From NCBI GenBank assembly GCA_038030265.1, contig CM075942.1, forward strand, positions 45,164,751-45,228,750: a stretch of 64,000 nucleotides of DNA, written 5' to 3'. Under the pieces are notes generated by a model. It did no database searches. It had not been told where the DNA came from and worked only from the letters and a program-made list of their open reading frames with translations. This DNA is from Corythucha ciliata (taxonomy: Eukaryota; Arthropoda; Insecta; Hemiptera; Tingidae). Below are positions 24,740 to 34,264 of the stretch, piece by piece. Within the stretch, counting starts at the first letter, position 1. The number at the start of each line of letters is the position of its first letter. The translations under genes were made by a program, and so were the position numbers.

Positions 24740-25445
24740 TGAGTCAGACAACCTCACGAAATTGGTTTTTGAGCGCGGAAACCCAGCAAAATTGGTTTTT
24801 TGAGCGCGGAAACCCAGCAAAATTGGTTTTAGGGTACAAAGAGGCCATAAAAAATTGTTTCTGAGGATGACAAACCCTTGCGAAATTGTTTTTGAGTGAA
24901 TGAACCGAGTGCAAAATTGGTTTTAACGAGCCATCCCACGATATCCTTTTCGAAAATTAGGAGACTTGCTTTATGAGCCATTCGATTGGGAAGACTGCAT
25001 AATTGGTTCTTTGGACGAGGAAATTCCAGAAAGTTGGTTTTTTACGTGTGGAAACACCGCAAAATTGGTTTTTTAGTGAAACAACCACAAAATTGTTTTC
25101 ATGGATGATGATTCACCGCCAAATTGGTTTTTTGAGTGAGGGAATGCCACGGCATTGGATTTTGTACTGGCCAACCGAGCAAAATTGGTTTCAGAAACTA
25201 TGAGGCCCTGGAACATCGGTTTTGTGATGGAATCCTGTGAATTTGGGTTTTTGTATGGTAAGACCAATAAGAGAAATTGGTTCTGTGGACTAGAGAACCC
25301 TGCTATGTTGGTTCTTTGAATGTGGAAACATCGCGAAAATGGTGTTTGAGCCAAAACCCCTCTCACAATTGGTTTCTTGTATGAGAAGACCCCGTGAAAT
25401 TGGTTTTTGAAATCAGGAATTAGGCCCAGTGAGATCGGTTTAAAA
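24740..25445 (+). repeat. Degenerate tandem array, type A (plus polarity)
   Basis: About 20 units with core GCAAAATTGGTTTTTTGAG and joints such as CGCGGAAACCCA, mostly 30-36 bp apart. Two neighbouring units near 24,770-24,835 are almost identical, hinting at recent local duplication in an otherwise old array. Confidence 0.8.
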
Positions 25446-26438
25446 TTCCCTCAGACAGCCGACGATCTACGTATACTTTTCAGACGGTAATTTTCAAGCT
25501 TTGAGGTGAAATAATCCGTTTTCGGGCCCAAGTTGGTTTGTGTGAAAATGTTTTGGACCAAACCATTTGCGGAAGCACCAGACGTTACATCAAAAGCATA
25601 TTTGTTTTTTTGTTCAGAGGTCCTATACAACACGATTCCAGAAAAGTCACCTCTGAAAGGTTTTTTTCCCCCCCCCAGGTACATATAACTTTCTTTCCCC
25701 TGAGGGAACGTGGGAGTAAAATTTAACCATCGCCCCTGCGCCCTCTCTCCTCTAGACGAAAGGCCCCAACCACTTGTCCATCCAAAAAAAATCTCAAGAG
25801 GATGTTATTATTCTCGTTTGCTATTCGATCCCAAAGACCTCATTAAACCTCGTCATCTGTGTGACTGCAACGGGTACGTTTTCGGTGATGGTGGTGATGG
25901 GGGGGGGAGGGGGAGAGAGTCATGCTTCAGCCTGGGTGGATAACGAACTGTTGGGACAAACTTTTCAGGCCCTGTGTAGAGGGGGCAATGCTTCGAGAAC
26001 TTTCAGAAGAGGAACGTAATTTGAGTTTTCTTAACCCTATGCGTCTCGTTTGCTTTCATTCCCCTCGTCTGGACACGCACGGAAGCCGCAAAAACCGCAT
26101 CATCCCGTTCTTTTTTTCTTCCACAGAAGTTGACGACGTGAAGCCGGAACCTCCACCTCCTTCTTTATCATCCTATTCAATTCTAGTTAGGTCGCTGGAT
26201 TTTATTTATAAAAAGTGTGAAAGGCTAGAGCTACCTTGACAACCATACTATTATACGCATAACAAAATGAATTTCATAACTACTACCCCACCACCACTCA
26301 AGACAACGATGACTTGAAGCGAATACTTCAAGTGATTTATCGATGTTTTGAGCAAATAACCCTAACTCCGAGCCCACCCATACAGGAAAGAAAGCGTGCA
26401 AAAATAACATTTCATTATAACTACCGTCCTTGGTTATA
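25446..26438. other. Unique sequence with one weak exon candidate
   Basis: CTTTTTTTCTTCCACAG (AG at about 26,125) is a strong acceptor followed by open sequence encoding VDDVKPEPPPPSLSSYS and a TGA at about 26,239. It looks like an acidic, proline-rich tail. GTACGT near 25,873 is a donor-like site upstream. Without matching frames or homology this remains a weak candidate. G runs lie near 25,900. Confidence 0.2.
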
Positions 26439-26577
26439 AAGGCCCGTTCACAAGCTCTATATTTGCGTTGTGTGGAGTTTATGCAACCAAACAAATTTAT
26501 TCCCTCGAAAAATGAAGCATTTTGATAGGTTGCATAGACACCACACAACACAAACATAGAGCTTGTGAACGGGCCTT
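26439..26577. mobile_element. MITE with AAGGCCCGTTCACAAGCTC ends
   Basis: Element of 139 bp with near-perfect inverted arms of about 50 bp: AAGGCCCGTTCACAAGCTCT on the left and AGAGCTTGTGAACGGGCCTT on the right, continuing inward through TTTGCGTTGTGTGG and GGTTGCAT. The GGCC-type termini resemble the PIF/Harbinger-like MITEs at 12.0 and 23.6 kb. The flanks (TAA, then TGA) are only an approximate duplication. A 128-codon minus-strand open frame across it is a by-product. Confidence 0.8.
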
Positions 26578-28978
26578 GAAGAACCGAAAATAATCTCGAG
26601 GCGCCTATGTGGTACACGTGCGTAAGTCACTAACAAGGTTCGCAATCGGTCGAACACACAACGGGGTAACATCATCGTAGTTTGTGGAAGAGGAGGGAGA
26701 CGCTCTTAACTTCCGAGGCCGCGGAGTTAACTGGAAACAAATGTCGTTCTAGTTGGCAGAGGATTGGGTTCGTGTTGGAAAAGGGGGAGGGGCGATAGTT
26801 TATTAAAACCCCGAGCCATGTGTTTGACACGAGACGGATTGACAGCTTTCTAGATTAAGTAGAGACTAGAAACTCTGTTCTATTAATAGTTTTTTTTTTT
26901 ACGACGGTAATTGTTCCTTCATTACAGTACCCATTCAGAGTGTTTTCCGCCCTTTTAAAACGTGGTACATAATTTAATTCGACCTAAAAATAGAATTAGG
27001 TGGCTTCATACTTTAAAGTTAAGCGAAAAGTTTCCCAGAAATTCCCTTTCCACCTGCCCCCAACAAAACTTCTATAAAATTTCATTTTGTGGTCGCCAGC
27101 CGTTTATCTCCATTCCCAGTGATTACGGAGCCCTTATGGTTTTTTCTTCGAGAAAAGGAAACTTTCCTAAGGGAAACTCGCCTGAACTGGTGGTGGGAAG
27201 TAGGTGCGGGGGAATGGGGGGACATTGTACAACCTTGGGCTCGCTCATCGCTCGGGGAACTATAACTCAGACCCAACCTCTAACGATGAAGTAAAGGGGA
27301 CGAAGGGTGTTTCTACTGATGGAGGGCGGTGGGGTGGGGTAAGGTTTTGGACAGGGTAGAACCTTATTTGAATTATGGAAGCTCCCCCTCTCACCCAAAA
27401 CCTCTTCGTTACCTATCCACCAGTTTTCCTTCTGCTTCTTCGCCATCGCCAAAATACCACCCCGAAGAGAAGGCGTCAAGGAACCGGTGGCACGAGTTGT
27501 GACTGTGCGGTAGAAAAAGAGGGGGGGGGCGGGGAGAACACAAGTAGCTTGCCTCCGCGCGAGTTGCCCATTTATCTCGCTTCCGCGACCACTTTCCATT
27601 CTTTACTGTCAAATTAGAACAGGCATTAGTCACTCAATTATATCCCCCCGAGAAGCATTTACATGGCTGCAGCTTAAGAGGAGGGGAACGTTTTATTTAT
27701 TTTTTGCAATTTTTAACGGCCTATTTTTGAAGATTTTGTCAGGGTGGCAAGACTGAAAATGAATTCTGACACAATGAAGCACCCAGACCCAGACATCTTC
27801 CATTCTAAACGGATTATTTAACGAGCATAGGTATAAAACTAATATTTTTAACGTGAATAAGCTAATCATAAGGTGCCTGAATGAAAAAAAAAACTGTTCG
27901 AAACAAAGTGTGGTAAGAACGAGGAAACTCTCCGACTTGAAGTTCACCCACAAAAGACATTGTTAGGCAGACTCAGCATACTTAAAATACGCTCTTTTTT
28001 CCCCTCGTCTTTTGAAATCGATAGAAGCGAAGGTAAAGTAAAGTACTTCGTTAGATATTCACCCCTCATTTCATTTCACCCACAGGCAATGTCATTTTTT
28101 GAGGTGCCACCGTATCGAGCACCAAGCTTCTAAGGAGAGAGGGATGAAAATTCAGGTTGTTCCATCCAACTCTTGAGCCTTGAGAGGGGGCGAAGATTAA
28201 GTATAGAGAAAAGTGTGTCACACGGGGGTGAAAGCAAAGAAAAATGGTAAAGAAAATTCACAGCGAGGAACAGGACTGTAGAGAGAAAGGAGGGTCTATT
28301 TGTGTATAATTATTTCATGGTTTCTCTGTTACGCCGTACACGGTATTATACCCCACCTTCTCATACACTATACACTCCTTTAAACACGTAATTGGGTCCT
28401 TCTCCCACGAGAATATTTTCACAAAGAGAAAACAAAATACCAAATCCAGTGTAACGTTTCTACAATTTCACGAAACGAGCCTTTATACTAGCGCAAAAGA
28501 TACACACGTGTTGAATATTCTTAAGCTCCAAATGAGACTACAAAATCAAAAATTGGTGCAGAAATATAGCCATGAATTACGTGGATAAGTGCAGTGAAAT
28601 GATGAACCGAGTACCTCGCAGACGAAATGAATTTATTTATTTGTTTATTTTTACTTTTATTTTTAACTGCCAAATGTTTTGTAATATTCGACGTCAGGAC
28701 ACCCTCAAAAAGCAATGGCCACCGTCCACAGGAAAATTCGCCGGACCTCTGAAAATGGACCAAAACGCAGGAGTCACGGTGAAAGTTCTTCAGCGGCTTG
28801 TCTGATTAAAAAAAAAAAAACATTAAGCTTCTGACTCCCCTTACCCCCCCACCATATTTTGCCCACCCCAACGAGTATAATTTCTTTGGAAATGCAGTCG
28901 CTATCTGAGACTTTATAGTGCCACAATGGAGCCAAACGATTTGTGTCTCTAATTTAGGAAGAACCCTACTTTTCTCAT

Positions 28979-28981
<3 letters not shown>
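26578..28981. other. No recognisable feature
   Basis: Unique sequence with several short open frames but no domain, splice-supported exon or terminal repeat that I could identify. Confidence 0.3.
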
Positions 28982-29036
<55 letters not shown>

Positions 29037-29690
29037 GTGACTTCAACTACGAAGGTTATTCGTCACTTCTGCGGTTTTTCAGTTTTTCGGTGGTTTTGTG
29101 TTACAGGTTTGAGTATACGATGGTGGAGGCTTATAGCCGTCGTGTTTCAATGATGAGGTGCGTTGTTTGCGTTGTGCATGTCACAATGAAGAGGTATGTA
29201 TTTAGATTTTATTGTACAAATTTATAGCTTTAATAAACTGAATTATATATTTGATTGTTTTCTATTGCGTGCATTGTTTCATATCTATTGGGAGTCTAAA
29301 TCGGCGTCGAACCCCGCTGCATTTGGGGCATTCAAACAAAATATGAGCTACGGAGAGAGATGTTTCACATCGTTCGCACAATGGACGAGATTGTCGTATG
29401 AAGTAGTGTGAGTGAGTTAATCTTGTGTGTCCTATGTATAATCGAGTAAGGACGACTGTTTCTTTTTTAGTCAGATCATTTGGGAAAAGTACATCTGGTT
29501 TAACAGTTTGAGGTATGTAGCTCATCATAGAGCATCCACTGTGTTGCCATTTCTCGGTCCACAGACTATTGAATTGTGATTTGATGGTTCTTTTGACGTC
29601 ATCGTAGGGTAGTGCTATAGGTGGGGAGTCTCCTCGGGGGGCTCCATAACAGCCGGTGGATATTGTAAATGTATACTAAACACAGGCGCG
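28982..29690 (-). mobile_element. 5'-truncated LINE (non-LTR retrotransposon) with poly(A) tail
   Basis: Reading the minus strand, a coding remnant (about 29,680 to 29,262) is followed by a 3' UTR of about 228 bp and a tail of 52 A (the plus-strand T run at 28,982-29,033). This order of ORF end, UTR and tail is that of a LINE 3' end, and everything 5' of the last quarter of ORF2 is missing, the usual truncation. Target-site duplications were not found by eye. A long unbroken tail suggests fairly recent insertion. Confidence 0.75.
29262..29660 (-). pseudogene. LINE ORF2 C-terminal fragment (after RNase H, with Cys-His motif)
   Basis: The frame is open from about 29,660 to the TAG/TAA region at 29,262 and gives roughly 130 residues. 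It contains LPYDDVK with a downstream LW..KW pair, then LTRLYIGHTRLTHSH, then a CX2CX7HX4C cysteine-histidine cluster (CERC through HILFEC). This combination is typical of the C-terminal end of Jockey/I-superfamily ORF2 proteins, which normally follow endonuclease, reverse transcriptase and RNase H domains. Those domains are absent. No internal stop was seen, so the fragment has been little damaged since insertion. It cannot act without the missing enzyme domains. Confidence 0.75.
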
Positions 29691-29769
29691 GAAGTTTTTG
29701 TTTAAAAAGGAGAGGCTACAGAAATTGTATGCTTCGCTCGCATCCTTCAAATCTAGGTATTCCGACAAA

Positions 29770-30260
29770 AAAAAGGTGTTAGCTGACTATAGTCGCAAAA
29801 AAATGGCAATAACTGACGATTTTCGCGCCTTAAAAATGACTAAACTTACTATTTACGACCTAAAAATAGCCAAACTGACTTCTCGTGCCCTATAAATCTC
29901 TAGGCGTACGATTAGGGTGCCATGAAAATGCCTTAAAAGATCATGATTCCCGCCCTAAAATGGCTAAATCGACCATTCGCTCACCAAATGTGGCCTTGGC
30001 TTCCTAAAAACAGCTAAATTGGCTCCACGCCCTCTAAAAATAGCTAAAAACTGACGATTCGCGCCCTCAAAATGCATATGCAGATGATTCCTGCCCTGAA
30101 AAGCTCACCAAGATTGGCCAAAAATGAGCATTGGCGTCTTAGCTTCGTGCCCTATAAATTGCAAAGCTGACTGAAAAGAGCCAAACTGACGATTCGCGAT
30201 TTGAAAATGGTTGAACCCGCAGTTCGTTCCCTGCAAATGACTAAAATAGTGGATTCGTAC
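29770..30260 (+). repeat. Degenerate tandem array, type B (plus polarity)
   Basis: About 15 units related to the array at 10.6 kb, with words such as CCTAAAAATAGCCAAACTGA and GATTCGCGCCCT at about 30-35 bp spacing. It is followed after about 0.6 kb by a type A array of minus polarity. Confidence 0.75.
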
Positions 30261-30855
30261 CGTGAAAGTATCAACACCGGCTGCGTTTTATTCGTTGAAT
30301 CGTTTGAGAACAATGGCATTGCCGAAACCGCGGTCATGATAGCTCTAATAAAACTAGTGGGAGAAGACCTTTCTTTTCTTTGCCTTCATGATGAAAAAGC
30401 TGCACTCCCAAGACAGCCACAACCTACAAAAATATCCGAAAAGCCCTCAAAACATAATTTAAAAAAATAATTTTAAAAAATAGGCGATTCAGTCATGAAA
30501 CTGCGGGCTTTTTTTGTTGCAATTATTATCGGATAAAACCGAACGGTATCCACTTTTGTGGGCCGATATTTTGTTAGTCCGGCCAATTACCTGTCTGCTC
30601 GGCCCTGTAGCCATCAAAAGTGCCCCAAATAAGCGGCTGAAACGAAGGAGCTAGACGCGGAATGTTCACTTTGGTCGGGACACAAGCCCAAAGTAGAAAA
30701 TTGTCGAACTGCAGAGGTAGACTGCAAGAACAGTAAGACTCGTCTCCCTTGAGATACTTCGGTCCTGGGGCCAAATAATCGCTGTCTGAGGCCGAAGTTC
30801 AAGCACACTCGGGTTTAACTAATGTCTATAATGACAAAAGTAATTTTGTCTTCTT
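30261..30855. other. Spacer between B and A arrays
   Basis: About 0.6 kb without array units. It contains a short tract of A and T runs near 30,450 and an otherwise unremarkable GC-moderate stretch (30,540-30,810). It is comparable in position, not obviously in sequence, to the spacer at 11.6-12.26 kb. Confidence 0.35.
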
Positions 30856-31240
30856 CAGAAGACAATTTCGCGAGGTTGCTTTCATTCGAAAATTAAATTT
30901 CGTGGGATCTTTAAAAATACGATTTCCAGGATTTGGCCCTTTAAAGCCTCAATTTGGCAGATCTCTTTTCTTTTAAAATCCACGGTTTGGTCCACTTTAA
31001 CAACCAAATTTCGTGGATTTGGCTATTTCAAACGGGCATTTCAGGAGTCTGGCTCAAATATGCCAATTTCACTTTCACATGTCATCTTTTAAGACCATTT
31101 TTTGTGGATCTGGCGCCTTCAAAGCCAATTTCGCGGATTTTCATGGTTCGCAAATATAATGTTGTGGGTCTGAATTCTTCAAAAACCAAATTATTCGGAT
31201 TTTACTTCTGTAAAACCCCAATTTCCAGGAGTTTCTCCCC
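30856..31240 (-). repeat. Degenerate tandem array, type A (minus polarity)
   Basis: About 11 units such as AACCAAATTTCGTGGATTTG with joints like GGCTATTTCAAA. It completes the B-spacer-A arrangement that starts at 29,770. It ends about 0.15 kb before the Ty3/gypsy remnant. Confidence 0.75.
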
Positions 31241-31565
31241 ATTGTGATTATTTTTATTCCAAGCTGGGGGCCCTAGGCCCTAGGCCTACCCCCTAAAAAC
31301 GGCCCTTTACACCGTTACAGAAAGAGAAAAGTAACTATCAAACCTAACAGACGGTCAGGCAATCTGACTTTCTGGTCTATGAGTGATGTAGGCAGTCCTA
31401 CTCAGATCCAAGAAAAGTGCTCTTAGTGCGCCACTTGATATATCGCCTTGGGTTTAGTGTGTTAAGAATAGAGATGGGTACCGTGATGAATAGGTCTCGA
31501 AATAAAGTGTAGTTTTCGAATCTCGTTTGATCAGTTTTGTGTCATCGACGAACCCGAACATTTCA

Positions 31566-31580
31566 TTGGCGACGAGGATT
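31566..31580 (+). promoter_or_regulatory. Candidate tRNA primer-binding site
   Basis: TTGGCGACGAGGATT lies just after the presumed LTR end, 24 bases before the gag ATG at 31,605. A TGGCGACGAGG-like sequence at this place is common in animal Ty3/gypsy elements. The priming tRNA was not determined. Confidence 0.55.
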
Positions 31581-31604
31581 AATCACCGTTGTTTTGTTTC
31601 AATC

Positions 31605-32237
31605 ATGTCCAACACGCTCGCCAAATTGGGGAGTTTTCCCCGGAAATTGAAGCCTTTGATAGCTACTGTCTACTGTGAACATCTAGAGCAGTACTTCTTC
31701 GTAAACAACGTCAAGGCTGGTAACAGAGTATCTTTATTTTTAACACTGATTGCGATTGGTCTTTATACGTACGAAATTCTAAAAAGCTTGGTGTCTGCTG
31801 TTCTACCTGCCTCTAAAGCTTTCGGCGAACTGAAGCAACTCCTTCAAAAGCATTTCTCGCCAGATCGGGTTGTTATATCTGAGCGTTTCCATTTCTACAA
31901 GCGGGATCAGGGGGAGAGTGAGTCAAATAATGATTTTATTATTGCTTTGAAGAAGTTATCCGCCTTGTGCGATTTCAAATTGTTCCTCGACGTGGCTCTA
32001 CGCGATCGTTTCGTTTGCGGGCTCGTCTCTTCGGCCATTCAACCGCGTTTAGTCATTGAAAAGAGCCTGACGTTCGAGAAAGCGTGCATTTTAGCTCGTG
32101 AATTATTGTTGGCGGAAGGTCAGTTCAAGTCGTTCCAGTCACCCCCTGGCCCCGTTCACGCGACTGGAAGGTCTCGCACGAATTTTTCTCCGTCGCAGAA
32201 TTCCCCATTTTGTTGGCGATGTTCTCTACTTATATAG
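31605..32237 (+). pseudogene. gag remnant (capsid region)
   Basis: Gag forms the particle of the retrotransposon. The frame is open further upstream, but the ATG at 31,605 fits the expected start after the leader. It shows the animal Ty3/gypsy Gag pattern: EHLEQYFFVN near residue 25, FGELKQLLQKHFSP in the middle, an ERFHFYKRDQGESES block, and the LRDRFVCGLVSSAIQ and LTFEKACILA motifs toward the end. The frame stops at 32,237 inside what should be the nucleocapsid part. Only FCWRC hints at a zinc knuckle, and the rest is gone. About 210 residues remain. Confidence 0.85.
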
Positions 32238-32249
32238 TAAGCATCAAGG

Positions 32250-32409
32250 TAACTTGCATCAGCACCAGTGCTACAGTAGCTCAGTTAATTTTGATCTTAT
32301 TTCTGAGGGTAAAACAGTGAAATGGGAGGTGGACAATGGGGCAGCCGTTTCTGTCATGTCGCATTCCCAAGTTAGCGTAATTTTTCCTAAAACTTCAACC
32401 GAGCGTTAA
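32250..32409 (+). pseudogene. Protease segment with altered active site
   Basis: In a different frame from gag, a segment reads KWEVDNGAAVSVMS, then FP, closely resembling the start of a retroelement aspartic protease. The family needs DTGA or DSGA, and here the codon after the catalytic Asp (32,332-32,334) encodes Asn, giving DNGA. The frame ends at 32,409. The element is dead in any case, so this may be ordinary decay. Confidence 0.7.
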
Positions 32410-32437
32410 TACCTTAGTTTCAGCCTCGGGGAAAGAT

Positions 32438-33365
32438 TTGAGAGTGGGAAAGATTTGTCAGGCTTACTTGTCAGTTTGTACTAAAAAGGGGTCTGTTTTT
32501 TTACCACTTGTTGTCTGCGAAAACATTTTTCGCCTCCCCCTGTTAGGTCGGCCGTGGCTGGACGCGCTGTTGCCCGACTGGTGCACCTCGCTCAGTATAA
32601 ATGCTCTTGATCCAGTTCCTTTTGTGTCCCGGTTCCCCCAGGTTTTCGACTGCGACAGATCTCAAAAAATTAAAAATTTCAAGGCGAGCATTGTTTTGAC
32701 AGAAAGACCGTGCCGGTGTTTCGCAAAGCGTATGACGTCCCTTACAAAATTCGCGACCAGGTTAGGGTGGAAATTCAGAAATTAGTTGATGCTGGCATCT
32801 TCGAACCCGTCCGGCATTCTCAGTGCGCAAGTCCCCTCGTATAGTGTTCCAAAGGCCAATAACGAATTGAGACTGTGCACGACAACAAAAACTCTGTTAA
32901 CCCGGTAATTAAAACAGATATTTATCCCCTTCCTCGACCTGATGATATAATAGCACAATTGGCTGAAAGTAAGGTATTCATAACTCTTGATCTCAAGCGT
33001 GCGTTCCTTCAGCTTGAGCTAGTAGGACAATCCAAAGAGATTATGGCTGTAATTATGATTTTCGGTATTTTCAAAGTACACCGATTCCATATGGCGTCAA
33101 ATCCGCGCCAAGCATTTTCCAGCCTTGTGGACACTGTGGTAAAAGGCATCGATGGCGTAGCCGTTTATATCGATGACCTGACTATTTAGAGTACGGATTA
33201 AGAGGACTGCGAAAACAAAGCAAATTTAGTGTTTAGGCGGTTGTCAATTTACGGCGTTCGAGGGAACCCGTAGAAGTGCCAATTTTTCCAGTCTGCCGTT
33301 ACATATTTAGGACGTGATATTTCAGCGGAAGGTGTGATGCCTGTTCAGGACAAATTGACTCCTTG
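32438..33365 (+). pseudogene. Protease end, linker and reverse transcriptase remnant
   Basis: 32,438-32,785 carries LLGRPWLDALLPDW, the typical end of the protease domain, then FPQVFD and the linker. A frame change near 32,760 leads to AGIFEPV and SPLV. 32,875-33,189 carries the RT palm: YPLPRPDDIIAQLAESKVF, LDLKRAFLQLEL and YIDDLTI, with the YxDD catalytic motif at 33,166-33,177. After the stop at 33,187, FFQSAVTYLGRDISAEG (about 33,275-33,330) continues the same protein. Motif order is normal. Sequence before SPLV and after RT is broken by stops. Confidence 0.85.
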
Positions 33366-33479
33366 AACTGTCTGAGCCGTTGCTGTCAGCGTACGACTGT
33401 GAGGTGGTTAGTATAATGAGTATAATGATGACTGTATAATTGTTTGGTATATGAGCCAAAATTAGTGTTTACAAATAGC

Positions 33480-33760
33480 CATTTCGTGTAATTAGATGTT
33501 CGAAAAACTAGAACCACAAATTTTGGATTCCGGAGAAGCAAAACCCGTAAAATTGGATTTTGAAAGGACTCAAAATCGTGAAATTTGGTTTTGAAAAAGT
33601 CAAATCCATGTAATTTGGATTTGAAAGAGCCAAAACACGCAAAGTTGAATTTTGTAAGGGCAAGCCTTGTAAAATTATGTTTTCCTGAGAGCAAAAACCG
33701 ATTAAATTTGGTTTTCGTGAGAGTCAGACCCACGAAATTTTGGGTTTGAAGTTTGGGGTT
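33480..33760 (+). repeat. Degenerate tandem array, type A (plus polarity), short
   Basis: About 8 units such as GTGAAATTTGGTTTTGAAAA with joints like AGTCAAATCC, directly after the gypsy remnant. It is opposite in polarity to the A array before the remnant. Confidence 0.65.
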
Positions 33761-33814
33761 CACTGGAACATGCAATAGTCGGTTGACGTGACCTACCCAA
33801 TTCAGGTAGCGAGG

Positions 33815-33938
33815 GCGGACCGCCCCTCCTGCCACGAGTGCAGACCGCCCCTCCTGCCACGAGTGCGGACCGCCCCTCCTGCCACGAATGCGGACCGCCC
33901 CTCCTGCCACGAGTGCGGACCGCCCCTCCTGCCACATT
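33815..33938 (+). repeat. 25-bp GC-rich minisatellite, five copies
   Basis: Five units with period exactly 25 bp, containing GCGGACCGCCCCTCCTGCCA plus CGAGT, with only one or two substitutions between them. It is much more GC-rich than its surroundings. It generates an artefactual minus-strand open frame of 235 residues (33,386-34,093) with a repeated peptide. Confidence 0.9.
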
Positions 33939-34136
33939 ATTGATACGCCACTGCCATCAACAAAAAATACGAGTTTTTTTGTTTTTTTTACTTCCAAGGG
34001 TCCATGGAAGTACGGTGTTGCTGAAAAAAATCGAGTCCGAGCTGACTTCATATTCCTTAGAAAGTTTTCTGCCGCTTTTCCGCCAAATTGCATGAAAATG
34101 GAAACCAGATCATTTCCTCACTTCGTGTATTTGGCC

Positions 34137-34264
34137 TTTTCCATTTGCATAAAATTCAGCTCCAGAGCCGAGCATTTCTACCCGTCTTTTCCGTTGACAC
34201 AATTCGGAGAAGACGGATGGAAATGCTCGGTTCCATCAGAGCTAAGTTTTATGCAAATGTAAAA
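34137..34264. mobile_element. MITE with TTTGCATAAAA-type ends, copy 2 of the 21.7-kb family
   Basis: Inverted ends TTTTCCATTTGCATAAAATT and AGTTTTATGCAAATGTAAAA, continuing inward through CCGAGCATTTC with TACCCGTCTT and AAGACGGATGGAAATGCTCGG. Arms are about 55 bp. The interior matches the element at 21,736-21,876. Confidence 0.75.

Larger units (their letters stand above)
31370..33370 (+). mobile_element. Ty3/gypsy LTR retrotransposon remnant
   Basis: Order on the plus strand: likely end of a 5' LTR (AATAAA at 31,501-31,506), a primer-binding-like TTGGCGACGAGGATT, gag, a protease-like segment, the protease-RT linker and reverse transcriptase up to just past its YIDD motif and the YLG block. 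RNase H, integrase and the 3' LTR are missing. At least three frame changes and several stops make it inactive. The A array at 33.48 kb follows directly, so the 3' part was deleted or never inserted. Confidence 0.85.

Noticed and set aside
26231..26617. 128-residue minus-strand open frame
   Set aside because: It crosses the MITE at 26,439-26,577, whose symmetry keeps both strands open.
33386..34093. 235-residue minus-strand open frame
   Set aside because: It spans a type A array and the 25-bp minisatellite. The repeated peptide is just the minisatellite translated, and nothing else is protein-like.
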